Shown: one piece after another, positions 1 through 6,557 of the stretch | Position numbering within the stretch: the first letter of the stretch is position 1 | How the letters are laid out: each line of letters starts with the position of its first letter | The notes under the pieces: model-generated | Databases searched by the model: none | Told to the model about the DNA's origin: nothing | What the model saw: only the letters and a program-made list of their open reading frames with translations | NCBI GenBank assembly: GCA_963708545.1 | Contig: CAVPUD010000163.1 | Location: 1-7,794, forward strand | Direction: 5' to 3' | DNA from: Extensimonas sp963708545 | GTDB taxonomy: Bacteria > Pseudomonadota > Gammaproteobacteria > Burkholderiales > Burkholderiaceae_C | DNA: 7,794 nt | Made by a program: the position numbers and the translations under genes

Positions 1-423
1 CGCCCCAACCACTGCTTCGGCTGCGGGCCCGACAACCCCTACGGATTGCAGATCCACAGCGCCTGGGAGGGCGACGAAGTCGTCTGCCGCTGGACGCCCA
101 AGGACTACATGACCGGCCCGCCCAACTTCCTCTATGGCGGCATCTCGGCGAGCCTGATCGACTGCCATTCGGTCAACGCCGCCGTCGCCTATGTCAACCG
201 CCAGGCTGGGCATGAAGAGGTGTTCGACCCCGATCTTTTCATGGTCACGGGCACGATGACGATCAAGTACCACAAGCCCGTGCCCATGCGCGAGGTGGAA
301 CTGCGCGCGCGCATCGCCAAGGTCGAAGGGCGCAAATACCTGGTGCACACCGACCTCCTGAGCAACGGCGAGCGCTGCGTGAGCGGCGAGGTGCTGGCGA
401 TACGCATTGCGCGCATGGGGTAA
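1..423 (+). CDS. PaaI-type hotdog-fold thioesterase, C-terminal part (5' end outside window)
   Basis: Open from base 1 in frame 1, so the true start lies upstream; the TTG at 46 is an internal codon, not a likely start. About 140 residues are visible. They begin with a CFGCG-type motif followed by DNPYGLQ, an N-terminal signature common in PaaI-like single-domain hotdog proteins. The core carries LYGGISASLIDCHS (from about base 130), which matches the PaaI active-site helix: the Gly-Gly turn is kept, a Tyr stands where many members have His, and the Asp is the expected acidic residue. The TIKYHKPVP strand and a closing VSGEVLAIRIARM strand complete the fold. Family members hydrolyse acyl-CoA or related thioesters in the cytoplasm; the substrate here cannot be read from sequence. 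The TAA stop is followed by 121 bases without a convincing terminator before the next gene on the same strand, so co-transcription is possible but not shown. Confidence 0.85.
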   Translation, partial: RPNHCFGCGPDNPYGLQIHSAWEGDEVVCRWTPKDYMTGPPNFLYGGISASLIDCHSVNAAVAYVNRQAGHEEVFDPDLFMVTGTMTIKYHKPVPMREVELRARIAKVEGRKYLVHTDLLSNGERCVSGEVLAIRIARMG

Positions 424-544
424 AAAATGGCCGTTGGGCGGCGTCGCAGGAAGTTTTACCGAGATCAAAGCAGATGCGCCTGCGAGGGGGGTGCAGACCA
501 GGAGTTTCGCGCCGCAGTTACCTCTGGTTAAACTCGCGGTCATC

Positions 545-1831
545 GTGAAAAAGACATTGCTACGTTCGTGGGCTTTGCGGGGTATGGGCTTGCTCATGGT
601 CGGCGTGTCGTGGGCGCAGACTTCTGCGCCTACGCCGGCGCCTTCGCCTGGCGCTGCCAAAGCGCCGCTCGTGATCGCGCATGTCGCGCCTACGAGCGGG
701 CGCTTTGCGCTGCATGCCGAGGCCGACCGGCGCGGCGCCGAGATGGCGGTGGAGGAGTTCAACGTGCGCGGCGGCGTGCTCGGGCGCGAGGTGGTGCTGG
801 TCGCGCGCGACCCCACGCTCGACAAGGCGCGTGCGGCGCAGGTGGCGCAGCAGCTCATCACCGAAAGCAAGGTGGGCTTTCTGCTCGGCGCCATCGATTC
901 GGGCGTGGCCGCGAGCATCTCCGCGGTCTGCCAGCAGTACGGTGTGCTGTTCATCAACACGAATTCGTCGGCGCCGTCCGAATCGGTCGAAAACGCACAC
1001 CGCAGCAAGTTCAGCTTCGATGCCAACGGCGCCAATTTCAACCGCGCCCTGCTGCAGTACGCGCTGGCGCAGCGCCCTGGCAAGCGCGTCGTGCTGCTCA
1101 CCGAAGACAACGACTGGGGCCGCAGCAACGCCGCCGCCTCGCGTGCCATCGTGGCCGAATACGGCGGCGCGGTGGTGGGCGAGGTGCTGGTGCCGGTGGC
1201 GCTGCCCGACCCGGCGGGCGCGCTGCGGCAGGTCGCGGCCATGGGCGCCGAGGTAGTGGCGGTGAACGTCAGCGGCAGCAACCAGATCCGTCTGTTCGCG
1301 CAAGTCGATCCCGCGGTGTTCGAGGCGCAGTCCTGGGTCGTCGGCGAGGTCGATTGGGAGGAGCTCTACCCCGCGCCCGGCACGCCGCGCCCGCTCTACG
1401 GCACCACCTGGGCCTGGAACCTCGACACGCCGGGCACGGCGCAGTTTGTGGCGCGCTACCGCGAGCGCTATCGGCACACGCAGCGGCTGCCCTACCCCGG
1501 CGACGTGACGCACGCCGCCTACCTGGCCACCAAGGCGCTGCTCACGGCCATAGAGCGCACTGGCAGTACCGACAACCACGCGCTGATCCGCGCGCTCGAG
1601 GGCATGCGCTGGAGCGCGCGCGAGCGCATGCAGCACGACGACGCCTTCATGGATCCGCAAAGCCACCACCTGCAGCAGACCATCTACATCGCCACCTGGA
1701 AGCCGCGCCCCGATCGGCCCGAGCTCAGCCAGGTGATCCTCGGCCACCTGCCGCCCGCGCAGGTGCGTTACGCGCCCGAAGGCAAGACACAGCTCGAACC
1801 CCTGGCCAGCATGCCCCACTATGCGCCTTGA
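545..1831 (+). CDS. Periplasmic type I solute-binding protein (LivJ/AmiC-like), predicted sensory partner of the next gene
   Basis: A 428-residue secreted protein. I chose GTG 545 because it opens a textbook Sec signal peptide: KK near the N-terminus, a hydrophobic stretch to about residue 22, and a VSWA/Q cleavage site near residue 25. The open frame reaches back to 407, but that start would overlap the upstream gene and bury the signal peptide. No convincing Shine-Dalgarno precedes 545; an AGGAG at 500-504 is too far away. After a Pro/Ala-rich linker (TSAPTPAPSPGAAK) the mature part matches the Peripla_BP_6 pattern: APLVIAHVAPTSGRFA, then GAEMAVEEFNVRGGVLG, then VGFLLGAIDSGVAASIS, FINTNSSAPS, and VVLLTEDNDWGRSN opening the second lobe. 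No lipobox Cys is present. Such proteins bind amino acids, amides or similar small ligands. No permease or ATPase gene adjoins it; instead a membrane c-di-GMP enzyme starts 15 bases later, which suggests signalling rather than transport. Ligand unknown. Confidence 0.87.
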   Translation: MKKTLLRSWALRGMGLLMVGVSWAQTSAPTPAPSPGAAKAPLVIAHVAPTSGRFALHAEADRRGAEMAVEEFNVRGGVLGREVVLVARDPTLDKARAAQVAQQLITESKVGFLLGAIDSGVAASISAVCQQYGVLFINTNSSAPSESVENAHRSKFSFDANGANFNRALLQYALAQRPGKRVVLLTEDNDWGRSNAAASRAIVAEYGGAVVGEVLVPVALPDPAGALRQVAAMGAEVVAVNVSGSNQIRLFAQVDPAVFEAQSWVVGEVDWEELYPAPGTPRPLYGTTWAWNLDTPGTAQFVARYRERYRHTQRLPYPGDVTHAAYLATKALLTAIERTGSTDNHALIRALEGMRWSARERMQHDDAFMDPQSHHLQQTIYIATWKPRPDRPELSQVILGHLPPAQVRYAPEGKTQLEPLASMPHYAP

Positions 1832-1846
1832 CCAGCAAATCGCACG

Positions 1847-4310
1847 ATGAGGAAGATTCGCCTTGGTCTGATCGGTCGCATCGCGCTCGTGGTGGTCGCG
1901 ATCGAAGTGCTGGCCTTCGGTGCGCTCGGCTGGTTCTACATCGACCGCTTCAGCCGCGCGATCGCAGAGCGCACCTATGCGCGCCTGCACCAGGTCGGGC
2001 ACATGATCGCGGCCGAAGAGCTGTCCATCAGTTCGGTCGCAAGGGCTTCGATCATGGCCGACCTGGTGGGCCTGCCTTATCTCGAGGGCATGGTGGTCGG
2101 CGGCAACGGCCGCGTCATCGTGGCGAGCGACCCGGTGCAGCTCGGTCGCCTGGCCGTGCAGGTGCCGGGGTTCGAGGCCGCGTGGCTGGCGCCGGATGCG
2201 CCCGAGGATCGCTTCGTCACGCATGGCGACGCGCTCACTTTCGTTTTGCGCCCGCGCAGCGCCGCCGATACCGCGCCCACCTACACCACGGCGCTCAGCG
2301 TGAGTACCGCGCCGCTCGCGGCCACGCAGCGCGCCATCGCCTGGGGCGGGCTCGCAGGTTCGCTGCTGTTCATCGTGCTCACCTCGGCGGCCATCGTGCT
2401 GTTCGCGCAGCGGCTGATCACGCGTCGCGTCGCGCTGTCGCTGCGGGTGCTGGAGCGCATCGAGCAGGGCGAGCTCGATGCGCGCATACCTGTCAAGGCC
2501 GAGGATGAACTCGGGCTGCTGCAGCGCGGCGTGAACGCGATGACGGACCAACTCGCCCGCCTGCTCGCGCAGCAGCAGCGCCATGTCGAAGCGCTGCGCG
2601 CGCAGAAAGAACTGCTCGCCTCCGTGATCGAAAACGCGCCCATCCGCGTGTTCTGGAAAGACCGCGACTCGCGCTTCATGGGCTGCAACCGCCAGTTTGC
2701 GCACGATGCCGGCGTATCCGCGCCCGAAGAGCTGGTAGGCAAGACCGATGCCGAGATGCCCTGGCGCGCCCAGGCCCTGGCCTACCGCGCCGACGACCAG
2801 CAGGTCATGGCCAGCGGCCAGCCCAAGCTCGATTACGAGGAGCCGCAGACCACGCCCGAGGGCCGCACCATCTGGCTCAGCACCTCCAAGGTGCCGCTGC
2901 GCGACGCCGCGGGCCAGGTCTCGGGCGTGCTGGGCATTTACGCCGACATCACCGAGCGCAAGCAGGCGCAGGAGCAGGTCCACCGGCTCGCGTATTTCGA
3001 CGCCCTCACGGGCCTGCCCAACCGCACGCAGCTGCTCGAGCGCTTGCGCCAGACCATGGCGTGCTGCAGCGACGGCGCCTGCGACAGCGGCTTTTGCGGT
3101 GCGCTGCTGTTCATCGACCTCGACGACTTCAAGGCCATCAACGAAACCGCCGGGCACGACATGGGCGACTTGCTGCTGCAGCAGGCGGCGCAGCGCCTGC
3201 GCGCCGCAGTGCGTCCCGAGGATGTGGTGGCGCGCGGAGGCGGCGATGAATTCATGGTGCTGTTGCCCCTGCAGGCCGCGAGCGAAGCGGTGGTCGTGCA
3301 GCGCGTCGAGGCCGTGGGGGCGCGCATGCTCGAAGCGCTGGGCCAGAACTACCGGCTGGACGGCATGGTCTTTCGCTGCACCGCGAGCATAGGCGCCACG
3401 CTGCTGTGCGGACGCGGCACGCCGGTGGAGGAGCTGCTCAAGCAGGCCGACGTGGCGCTGTACCAGGCCAAGGACGCCGGGCGCAATGCGTTGCGTTTTT
3501 TCGACGCAGACATGGCCCAGGCCGTGCGCGAGCGCGTGGCGCTCGAAAAAGACCTGCGTGCCGCCCTGGCGCAGGAGCAACTCGCGCTGCACTACCAACT
3601 GCAGGTCGATGGCACGGGGTGTGTCACGGGCGCCGAGGTGCTGCTGCGCTGGCAGCACCCGCAGCGCGGCATGGTCTCGCCCGCCGCCTTCATCCCGCTG
3701 GCCGAAACAACGGGGCTGATCCTGCCCATAGGCCAGTGGGTGCTGCGCACGGCCTGCGTGCAGCTCGCCGCGTGGGCTGGGCAGCCCGAAATGGCGCAGC
3801 TCACGCTCGCGGTCAACCTCAGCGCACAGCAGCTGCGCCAGGCAGATTTTGTCGAGCAGGTGCTGCAGGTGCTCGAAGAGACGGGCGCGAATCCGCAGCG
3901 CCTCAAGCTCGAGCTCACCGAGAGCATGCTGGTGACCAACGTCGAAGATGCGATCGCAGAAAATGCAGGCCCTCAAGGCGCGCGGCGTGCGCTTTGCACT
4001 CGACGACTTCGGCACGGGCTATTCCTCGCTCGCCTACCTGCGGCGCCTGCCGCTGGACCAACTCAAGATCGACCAATCGTTCGTGCGCGACGTGCTCAGC
4101 GACCCCGGCGCCGCGGCGCTCGCGCAGTCCATCGTCGCCCTTGCGCAGACCATGGGCCTGGGCGTGATCGCCGAGGGCGTGGAGACCGCGGCGCAGCGCG
4201 AGTTTCTGGCCCGCGTGGGCTGCCACGCCTACCAGGGCTACCACTTCGGCCGCCCCGTGCCGCTGCCGGAGTTCGAAGCGCAAACACGCGCGCTGGGTGC
4301 GGTGGGCTGA
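1847..4310 (+). CDS. Membrane-bound GGDEF-EAL c-di-GMP enzyme with HAMP and PAS domains, frameshifted within EAL
   Basis: With one base removed near 3960 it encodes 820 residues. Order: TM1 (about 9-31); periplasmic region (about 33-164) containing GMVVGGNGRVIVASDP, a Cache/PAS-like sensor pattern; TM2 (about 165-188); HAMP (about 189-240); PAS (about 257-372, closing GIYADITERKQAQ); GGDEF domain from about 381 (LAYFDALTGLPNR); EAL domain from about 566. The diguanylate cyclase site GGDEF is at residues 465-469 (3239-3253), with the inhibitory RxxD I-site at 456-459 correctly five residues before it. The phosphodiesterase half shows EVL at 597-599 (an EAL variant keeping the catalytic Glu), NLSAQQ, ELTE at 689-692, then, in another frame, DDFGTGYSSL (4002 on), LKIDQSF and AEGVET. 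The break lies between ELTE and DDFG. Read literally, the frame of 1847 runs on as Arg/Ala-rich nonsense to a TAA at 4346-4348, overlapping the next gene by 8 bases. Synthesis activity may persist; degradation probably does not if the shift is real. The start has a weak ribosome site. Confidence 0.88.
3956..3964 (+). other. Frameshift point: apparent extra A in an A-run
   Basis: The bases read GCAGAAAAT. The upstream frame gives ...VEDAIAEN and then loses all EAL similarity. The frame one base later reads MQALKARGVRFALDDFG, which is the normal continuation. Removing one A from the run at 3960-3963 gives an uninterrupted IAEMQALKARG join. This could be a genuine indel or a homopolymer sequencing error; the sequence alone cannot decide. 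The direction needs a skipped base (+1), and I see no recoding signal such as a rare codon or stop codon at the slip site. Confidence 0.85.
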
Positions 4311-4340
4311 AAAACACGTGCCGTCCCGCAATCTTTCCCC

Positions 4341-5537
4341 ATGAATAAAAACCTCGCCTTGCTGGCGCTGTGCCAGGGTCTTTTCCTGACCAACAACGTC
4401 GTCTTCATCGCCATCAACGGACTCGTGGGGCTGGAGCTTGCGCCGCAGGGCTGGATGGCCACGCTGCCGGTGATGGGCTATGTGGTCGGCGGGGCGCTTT
4501 CGACCGCGCTGGTGGCGCGCAGCCAGGCGCAGTGGGGGCGCAAGGCTTCGTTTCAGGCGGGGCTGCTGGTGGCGCTGCTGTCGGCCCTGCTGTGCGCCTG
4601 GGCGGCGGTGGGCCGGCAGTTCTGGCTGCTGTGCGCGGCCACCGTGGTGGCGGGCTACTACAACGCCAATGCGCAGCTGTACCGCTTTGCCGCGGTCGAA
4701 CTGGCGCCGCCGCAGGCGCGCGAGCGCGCGGTCTCGCTCGTGCTCGCGGGCGGCTTGATCGGCGCCGTGGCCGGCCCCTACCTGGCGCGCGTCACACGCA
4801 CCCTGTTTGCCGTGCCTTTTGCGGGCGCGTACCTGGCGCTGGTGGGCGTGGCGCTGCTGTCCATGGCCTGCATGGCGGGCATACGTTTTCCTGCGATGGC
4901 ACAGCCGTCAACAGCGCAAAAGGGCGCGACCGCCGCAGCGCCAGCCGAAGGCCGCAGCGTGGCCGAGCTGCTGCGCGAGCCGGCGTTTGCCGTGGCCGTG
5001 CTCGGCGCGGCGCTGGGCTACGGCGTCATGAACCTGCTCATGGCAGCGACGCCGCTGGCCATGCAGGTCTGCGGCTTCAGCTTTGACGACGCGGCCCAAG
5101 TGCTGCAATGGCACGTGATCGGCATGTTCGCGCCGGGCTTCTTCACGGGGCGCCTGATCGAGCGCTGGGGCGCCGTGCGCATCATGGCCGTGGGCGTGCT
5201 GCTCAACCTCGCCTGCGTGGGCGTGGCGCTGCTGGGGTTGGAGCTGCGGCATTTCGGCGTGGCGCTGTTTTTGCTCGGCGTGGGCTGGAACTTTCTGTTC
5301 ACGGGCAGCACCACGCTCGCCGTGCAGGCCTACCGCCCCGAAGAAAAAGACCGCGCCCAGGCGGCGATCAACTTCTTCATCTTCGCCACCATGGCCGTGA
5401 CTTCATTCTCCTCGGGCGCGCTCGTGACCACGCAGGGCTGGGTGCTGCTCAACTACGGCTCGCTCGCGCCCATCGCGCTCGTGGCGCTGGGCCTGCTGTG
5501 GCTCGCAGCGCGGCAGCGGATGCTACTAAAGAAGTAA
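4341..5537 (+). CDS. Major facilitator superfamily transporter, substrate unknown
   Basis: A 398-residue polytopic inner-membrane protein with about 12 hydrophobic segments in two halves. A polar, Ala/Gln-rich cytoplasmic loop (about residues 184-212, MAQPSTAQKGATAAAPAEG) divides them, as in MFS_1 proteins. After TM2 the stretch VARSQAQWGRKASFQAG (about residues 57-73) is a degenerate motif A, keeping the W/R-G-R-K core at the loop 2-3 position. The TM8-9 loop, TGRLIERWGAVRIM, is the matching repeat in the second half. MFS proteins are typically proton-coupled symporters or antiporters, or facilitators; nothing here identifies the substrate or direction. ATG 4341 lies 30 bases after the sensor gene stop and has no clear Shine-Dalgarno. 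It may share the upstream transcript; functional linkage to the c-di-GMP pair is unproven. The last residues (MLLKK) and the stop fall in a short AT-richer patch that runs into the structured intergenic region. Confidence 0.85.
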   Translation: MNKNLALLALCQGLFLTNNVVFIAINGLVGLELAPQGWMATLPVMGYVVGGALSTALVARSQAQWGRKASFQAGLLVALLSALLCAWAAVGRQFWLLCAATVVAGYYNANAQLYRFAAVELAPPQARERAVSLVLAGGLIGAVAGPYLARVTRTLFAVPFAGAYLALVGVALLSMACMAGIRFPAMAQPSTAQKGATAAAPAEGRSVAELLREPAFAVAVLGAALGYGVMNLLMAATPLAMQVCGFSFDDAAQVLQWHVIGMFAPGFFTGRLIERWGAVRIMAVGVLLNLACVGVALLGLELRHFGVALFLLGVGWNFLFTGSTTLAVQAYRPEEKDRAQAAINFFIFATMAVTSFSSGALVTTQGWVLLNYGSLAPIALVALGLLWLAARQRMLLKK

Positions 5538-5628
5538 CTGATTGCGCTTGCAGTGTCTGCGTAAACGGCCATTTTTGCTGGTATTACGCAATGGCCGCCT
5601 TCGCTGCACTACCCATGCGCCGCGGCCA
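5522..5628. repeat. Overlapping inverted repeats between the MFS and first GST genes
   Basis: Several arms compete for pairing. TACT 5524-5527 pairs with AGTA 5533-5536. TTGCGC 5542-5547 pairs with GCGTAA 5559-5564 (one G-U). TGCGTAA 5558-5564 also pairs perfectly with TTACGCA 5584-5590. CGGCCATT 5566-5573 pairs perfectly with AATGGCCG 5590-5597, and TGGCCGC 5592-5598 can instead pair with GCGGCCA 5622-5628. The 5558/5584 and 5566/5590 stems interleave, so they form a pseudoknot or exclude each other. No stem is followed by a strong T-run on the + strand, so a classical intrinsic terminator is not supported. The general look (a GCTACT... start, TTGCGCTTG core and GGCCATTTTTGCT end) resembles, from memory, a dispersed intergenic repeat of Comamonadaceae; I could not verify this. 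Confidence 0.5.
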
Positions 5629-5665
5629 CTTGGGCATACGAGGGTCATCCATCGCTGGGCTTGAC

Positions 5666-5671
5666 TATGAT
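5666..5671 (+). promoter_or_regulatory. Possible -10 element for the first GST gene
   Basis: TATGAT matches the sigma-70 -10 consensus at five of six positions and sits about 40 bases before the GST start, after the structured repeat. The hexamers at the right distance upstream (around 5643-5649) do not resemble TTGACA. The nearby TTGACT at 5661-5666 overlaps this element and is only 14 bases from GATACG, so it does not help. Weak candidate only. Confidence 0.25.
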
Positions 5672-5712
5672 CGTTGCACCGATACGCACCAACCACCCAC
5701 CGGAGCAAACCC

Positions 5713-6432
5713 ATGATAGACCTCTACACCGCCGGCACGCCCAACGGCCACAAAGTATCGATTGCGCTCGAAGAGCTTGGCCTGCCCTACACCCTCAAGG
5801 TGCTCGACCTGGCCAAGAACGAGCAAAAATCGCCTGAATTCCTCGCCATCAATCCCAACGGCCGCATCCCCGCGATCGTCGATCACGACGAGGACGACTT
5901 TGCCGTGTTCGAGTCCGGCGCGATCCTGATCTACCTGGCCGAGAAAACCGGCCGCCTCATGCCCGCCGACCGCAAGGGCCGCTCGCGCGTGATCCAGTGG
6001 CTGATGTTCCAGATGGGCGGCGTGGGCCCCATGATGGGCCAGGCCAACGTGTTCTACCGCTACTTCCCCGAAAAAATCCCGCCCGTGATCGACCGCTTCC
6101 AGGGCGAGTGCAAGCGCCTGTTTCGCGTGCTCGACGGCCACCTCAAAGACCACGAATACCTCGCGGGCGACTACTCGATCGCCGACATCGCCAACTGGGC
6201 CTGGGTGCGCACGCACCGCTGGTCTGGCATAGAGATCGACGACCTGCCGCACCTCAAGCGCTGGCGTGACGCCATCCGTGCGCGCCCCGCGGTGCAGCGC
6301 GGTATCGAGCGGCCCGTATCCAAAATCGACCTCACGCGCGATGGCGAGGACAAGGCCGCGCAGTTCTCGCAGGAGGCGCGCGGCATGGTCGAGATGGGCC
6401 AGTCCAAAGACGCCGCGCCGCCGGCGCGCTGA
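5713..6432 (+). CDS. yfcG: Nu-class glutathione S-transferase, YfcG-like GSH-dependent disulfide-bond oxidoreductase
   Basis: A 239-residue cytoplasmic protein. ATG 5713 follows a GGAG at 5702-5705 with 7-base spacing. The N-terminal thioredoxin-like domain reads MIDLYTAGTPNGHKVS, keeping Thr9 and Asn11 at the same positions as in E. coli YfcG, where they contact glutathione; there is no catalytic Cys, as in that class. Further matches are INPNGRIPAIVDH (cis-Pro53) and FESGAILIYLAEKTG (Glu67-Ser68 for the glutathione gamma-glutamyl group). The helical C-terminal domain has the QWLMFQMGGVGPMMGQ motif typical of the Nu class, then YSIADIANWAWV (N-capping box). YfcG-type enzymes bind GSSG/GSH and reduce disulfides; transferase activity is weak. 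About 25 residues at the C-terminus (KDAAPPAR end) exceed the E. coli protein. The gene has its own upstream gap of 175 bases and probably its own promoter. The YfcG assignment is firm at family level; physiological substrates are unknown. Confidence 0.92.
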   Translation: MIDLYTAGTPNGHKVSIALEELGLPYTLKVLDLAKNEQKSPEFLAINPNGRIPAIVDHDEDDFAVFESGAILIYLAEKTGRLMPADRKGRSRVIQWLMFQMGGVGPMMGQANVFYRYFPEKIPPVIDRFQGECKRLFRVLDGHLKDHEYLAGDYSIADIANWAWVRTHRWSGIEIDDLPHLKRWRDAIRARPAVQRGIERPVSKIDLTRDGEDKAAQFSQEARGMVEMGQSKDAAPPAR

Positions 6433-6443
6433 TATTTCTCCAC

Positions 6444-6520
6444 GACTTACGCAAATCGGGGTGAGGCAAGGCGTTCGACCCACGGCAAAACACCTCATTG
6501 CATCCTTGTTTGCGTAAGTC
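6444..6520. repeat. 77-bp element with perfect 12-bp terminal inverted repeats (MITE- or REP-like)
   Basis: GACTTACGCAAA at 6444-6455 and its exact reverse complement TTTGCGTAAGTC at 6509-6520 enclose 53 bases. Inside, TGAGG 6462-6466 can pair with CCTCA 6493-6497, and CAAGG 6467-6471 with CCTTG 6504-6508, as alternative inner stems. No T-run follows on the + strand, so it is not a standard terminator. It fills most of the 125-base gap between the two GST genes and ends 26 bases before the next Shine-Dalgarno. No convincing target-site duplication flanks it (left ...CTCCAC, right CAGTTC...). It could be a non-autonomous mobile element, a REP-like palindrome, or a transcript-stabilising hairpin. 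Confidence 0.6.
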
Positions 6521-6545
6521 CAGTTCTCGATTCATCTGCAACAAA

Positions 6546-6551
6546 AAGGAG
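6546..6551 (+). promoter_or_regulatory. Ribosome binding site fixing the second GST start
   Basis: AAGGAG, six bases before ATG 6558. The open frame extends upstream to 6498 into the inverted-repeat element, but this strong site and the start of GST homology at residue 1 both fix the start at 6558. Confidence 0.85.
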
Positions 6552-6557
6552 ACGACG

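Noticed and set aside
444..485. 7-bp inverted repeat TCGCAGG/CCTGCGA in the gap before the binding protein gene, as a terminator or operator
   Set aside because: The 28-base loop and lack of a T-run make it no better than chance in GC-rich DNA. I see no other clear signal in 424-544.
491..545. Earlier GTG start (491) or the AGGAG at 500-504 as the binding protein's translation start
   Set aside because: An earlier start would add residues ahead of a clean signal peptide, and no start codon lies at a proper distance from AGGAG.
568..2508. Long + strand open frame in the third frame across the binding protein and sensor start
   Set aside because: Arg/Ala-rich, no domain similarity, and it crosses the boundary between two well-supported genes.
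560..4015. Very long open frame of about 1150 codons on the - strand, antisense to the binding protein and sensor genes
   Set aside because: The product is a His/Arg/Ala-rich sequence with no recognisable domain. It mirrors two genes with clear signal peptide, GGDEF and EAL motifs. Such antisense frames are expected in GC-rich DNA with G/C-biased third positions.
3948..4310. Separate small EAL-only gene starting at ATG 3948
   Set aside because: It would begin in the middle of the EAL fold and lack EVL, NLSAQQ and ELTE. It is better explained as the displaced 3' part of the sensor gene.
5661..5687. TTGACT...GATACG as a full sigma-70 promoter
   Set aside because: The spacing is only 14 bases. 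I kept only TATGAT as a weak -10 candidate.
5665..6498. Antisense open frame over the first GST gene
   Set aside because: No recognisable domain, and it lies entirely opposite a gene with strong YfcG similarity and a good ribosome binding site.
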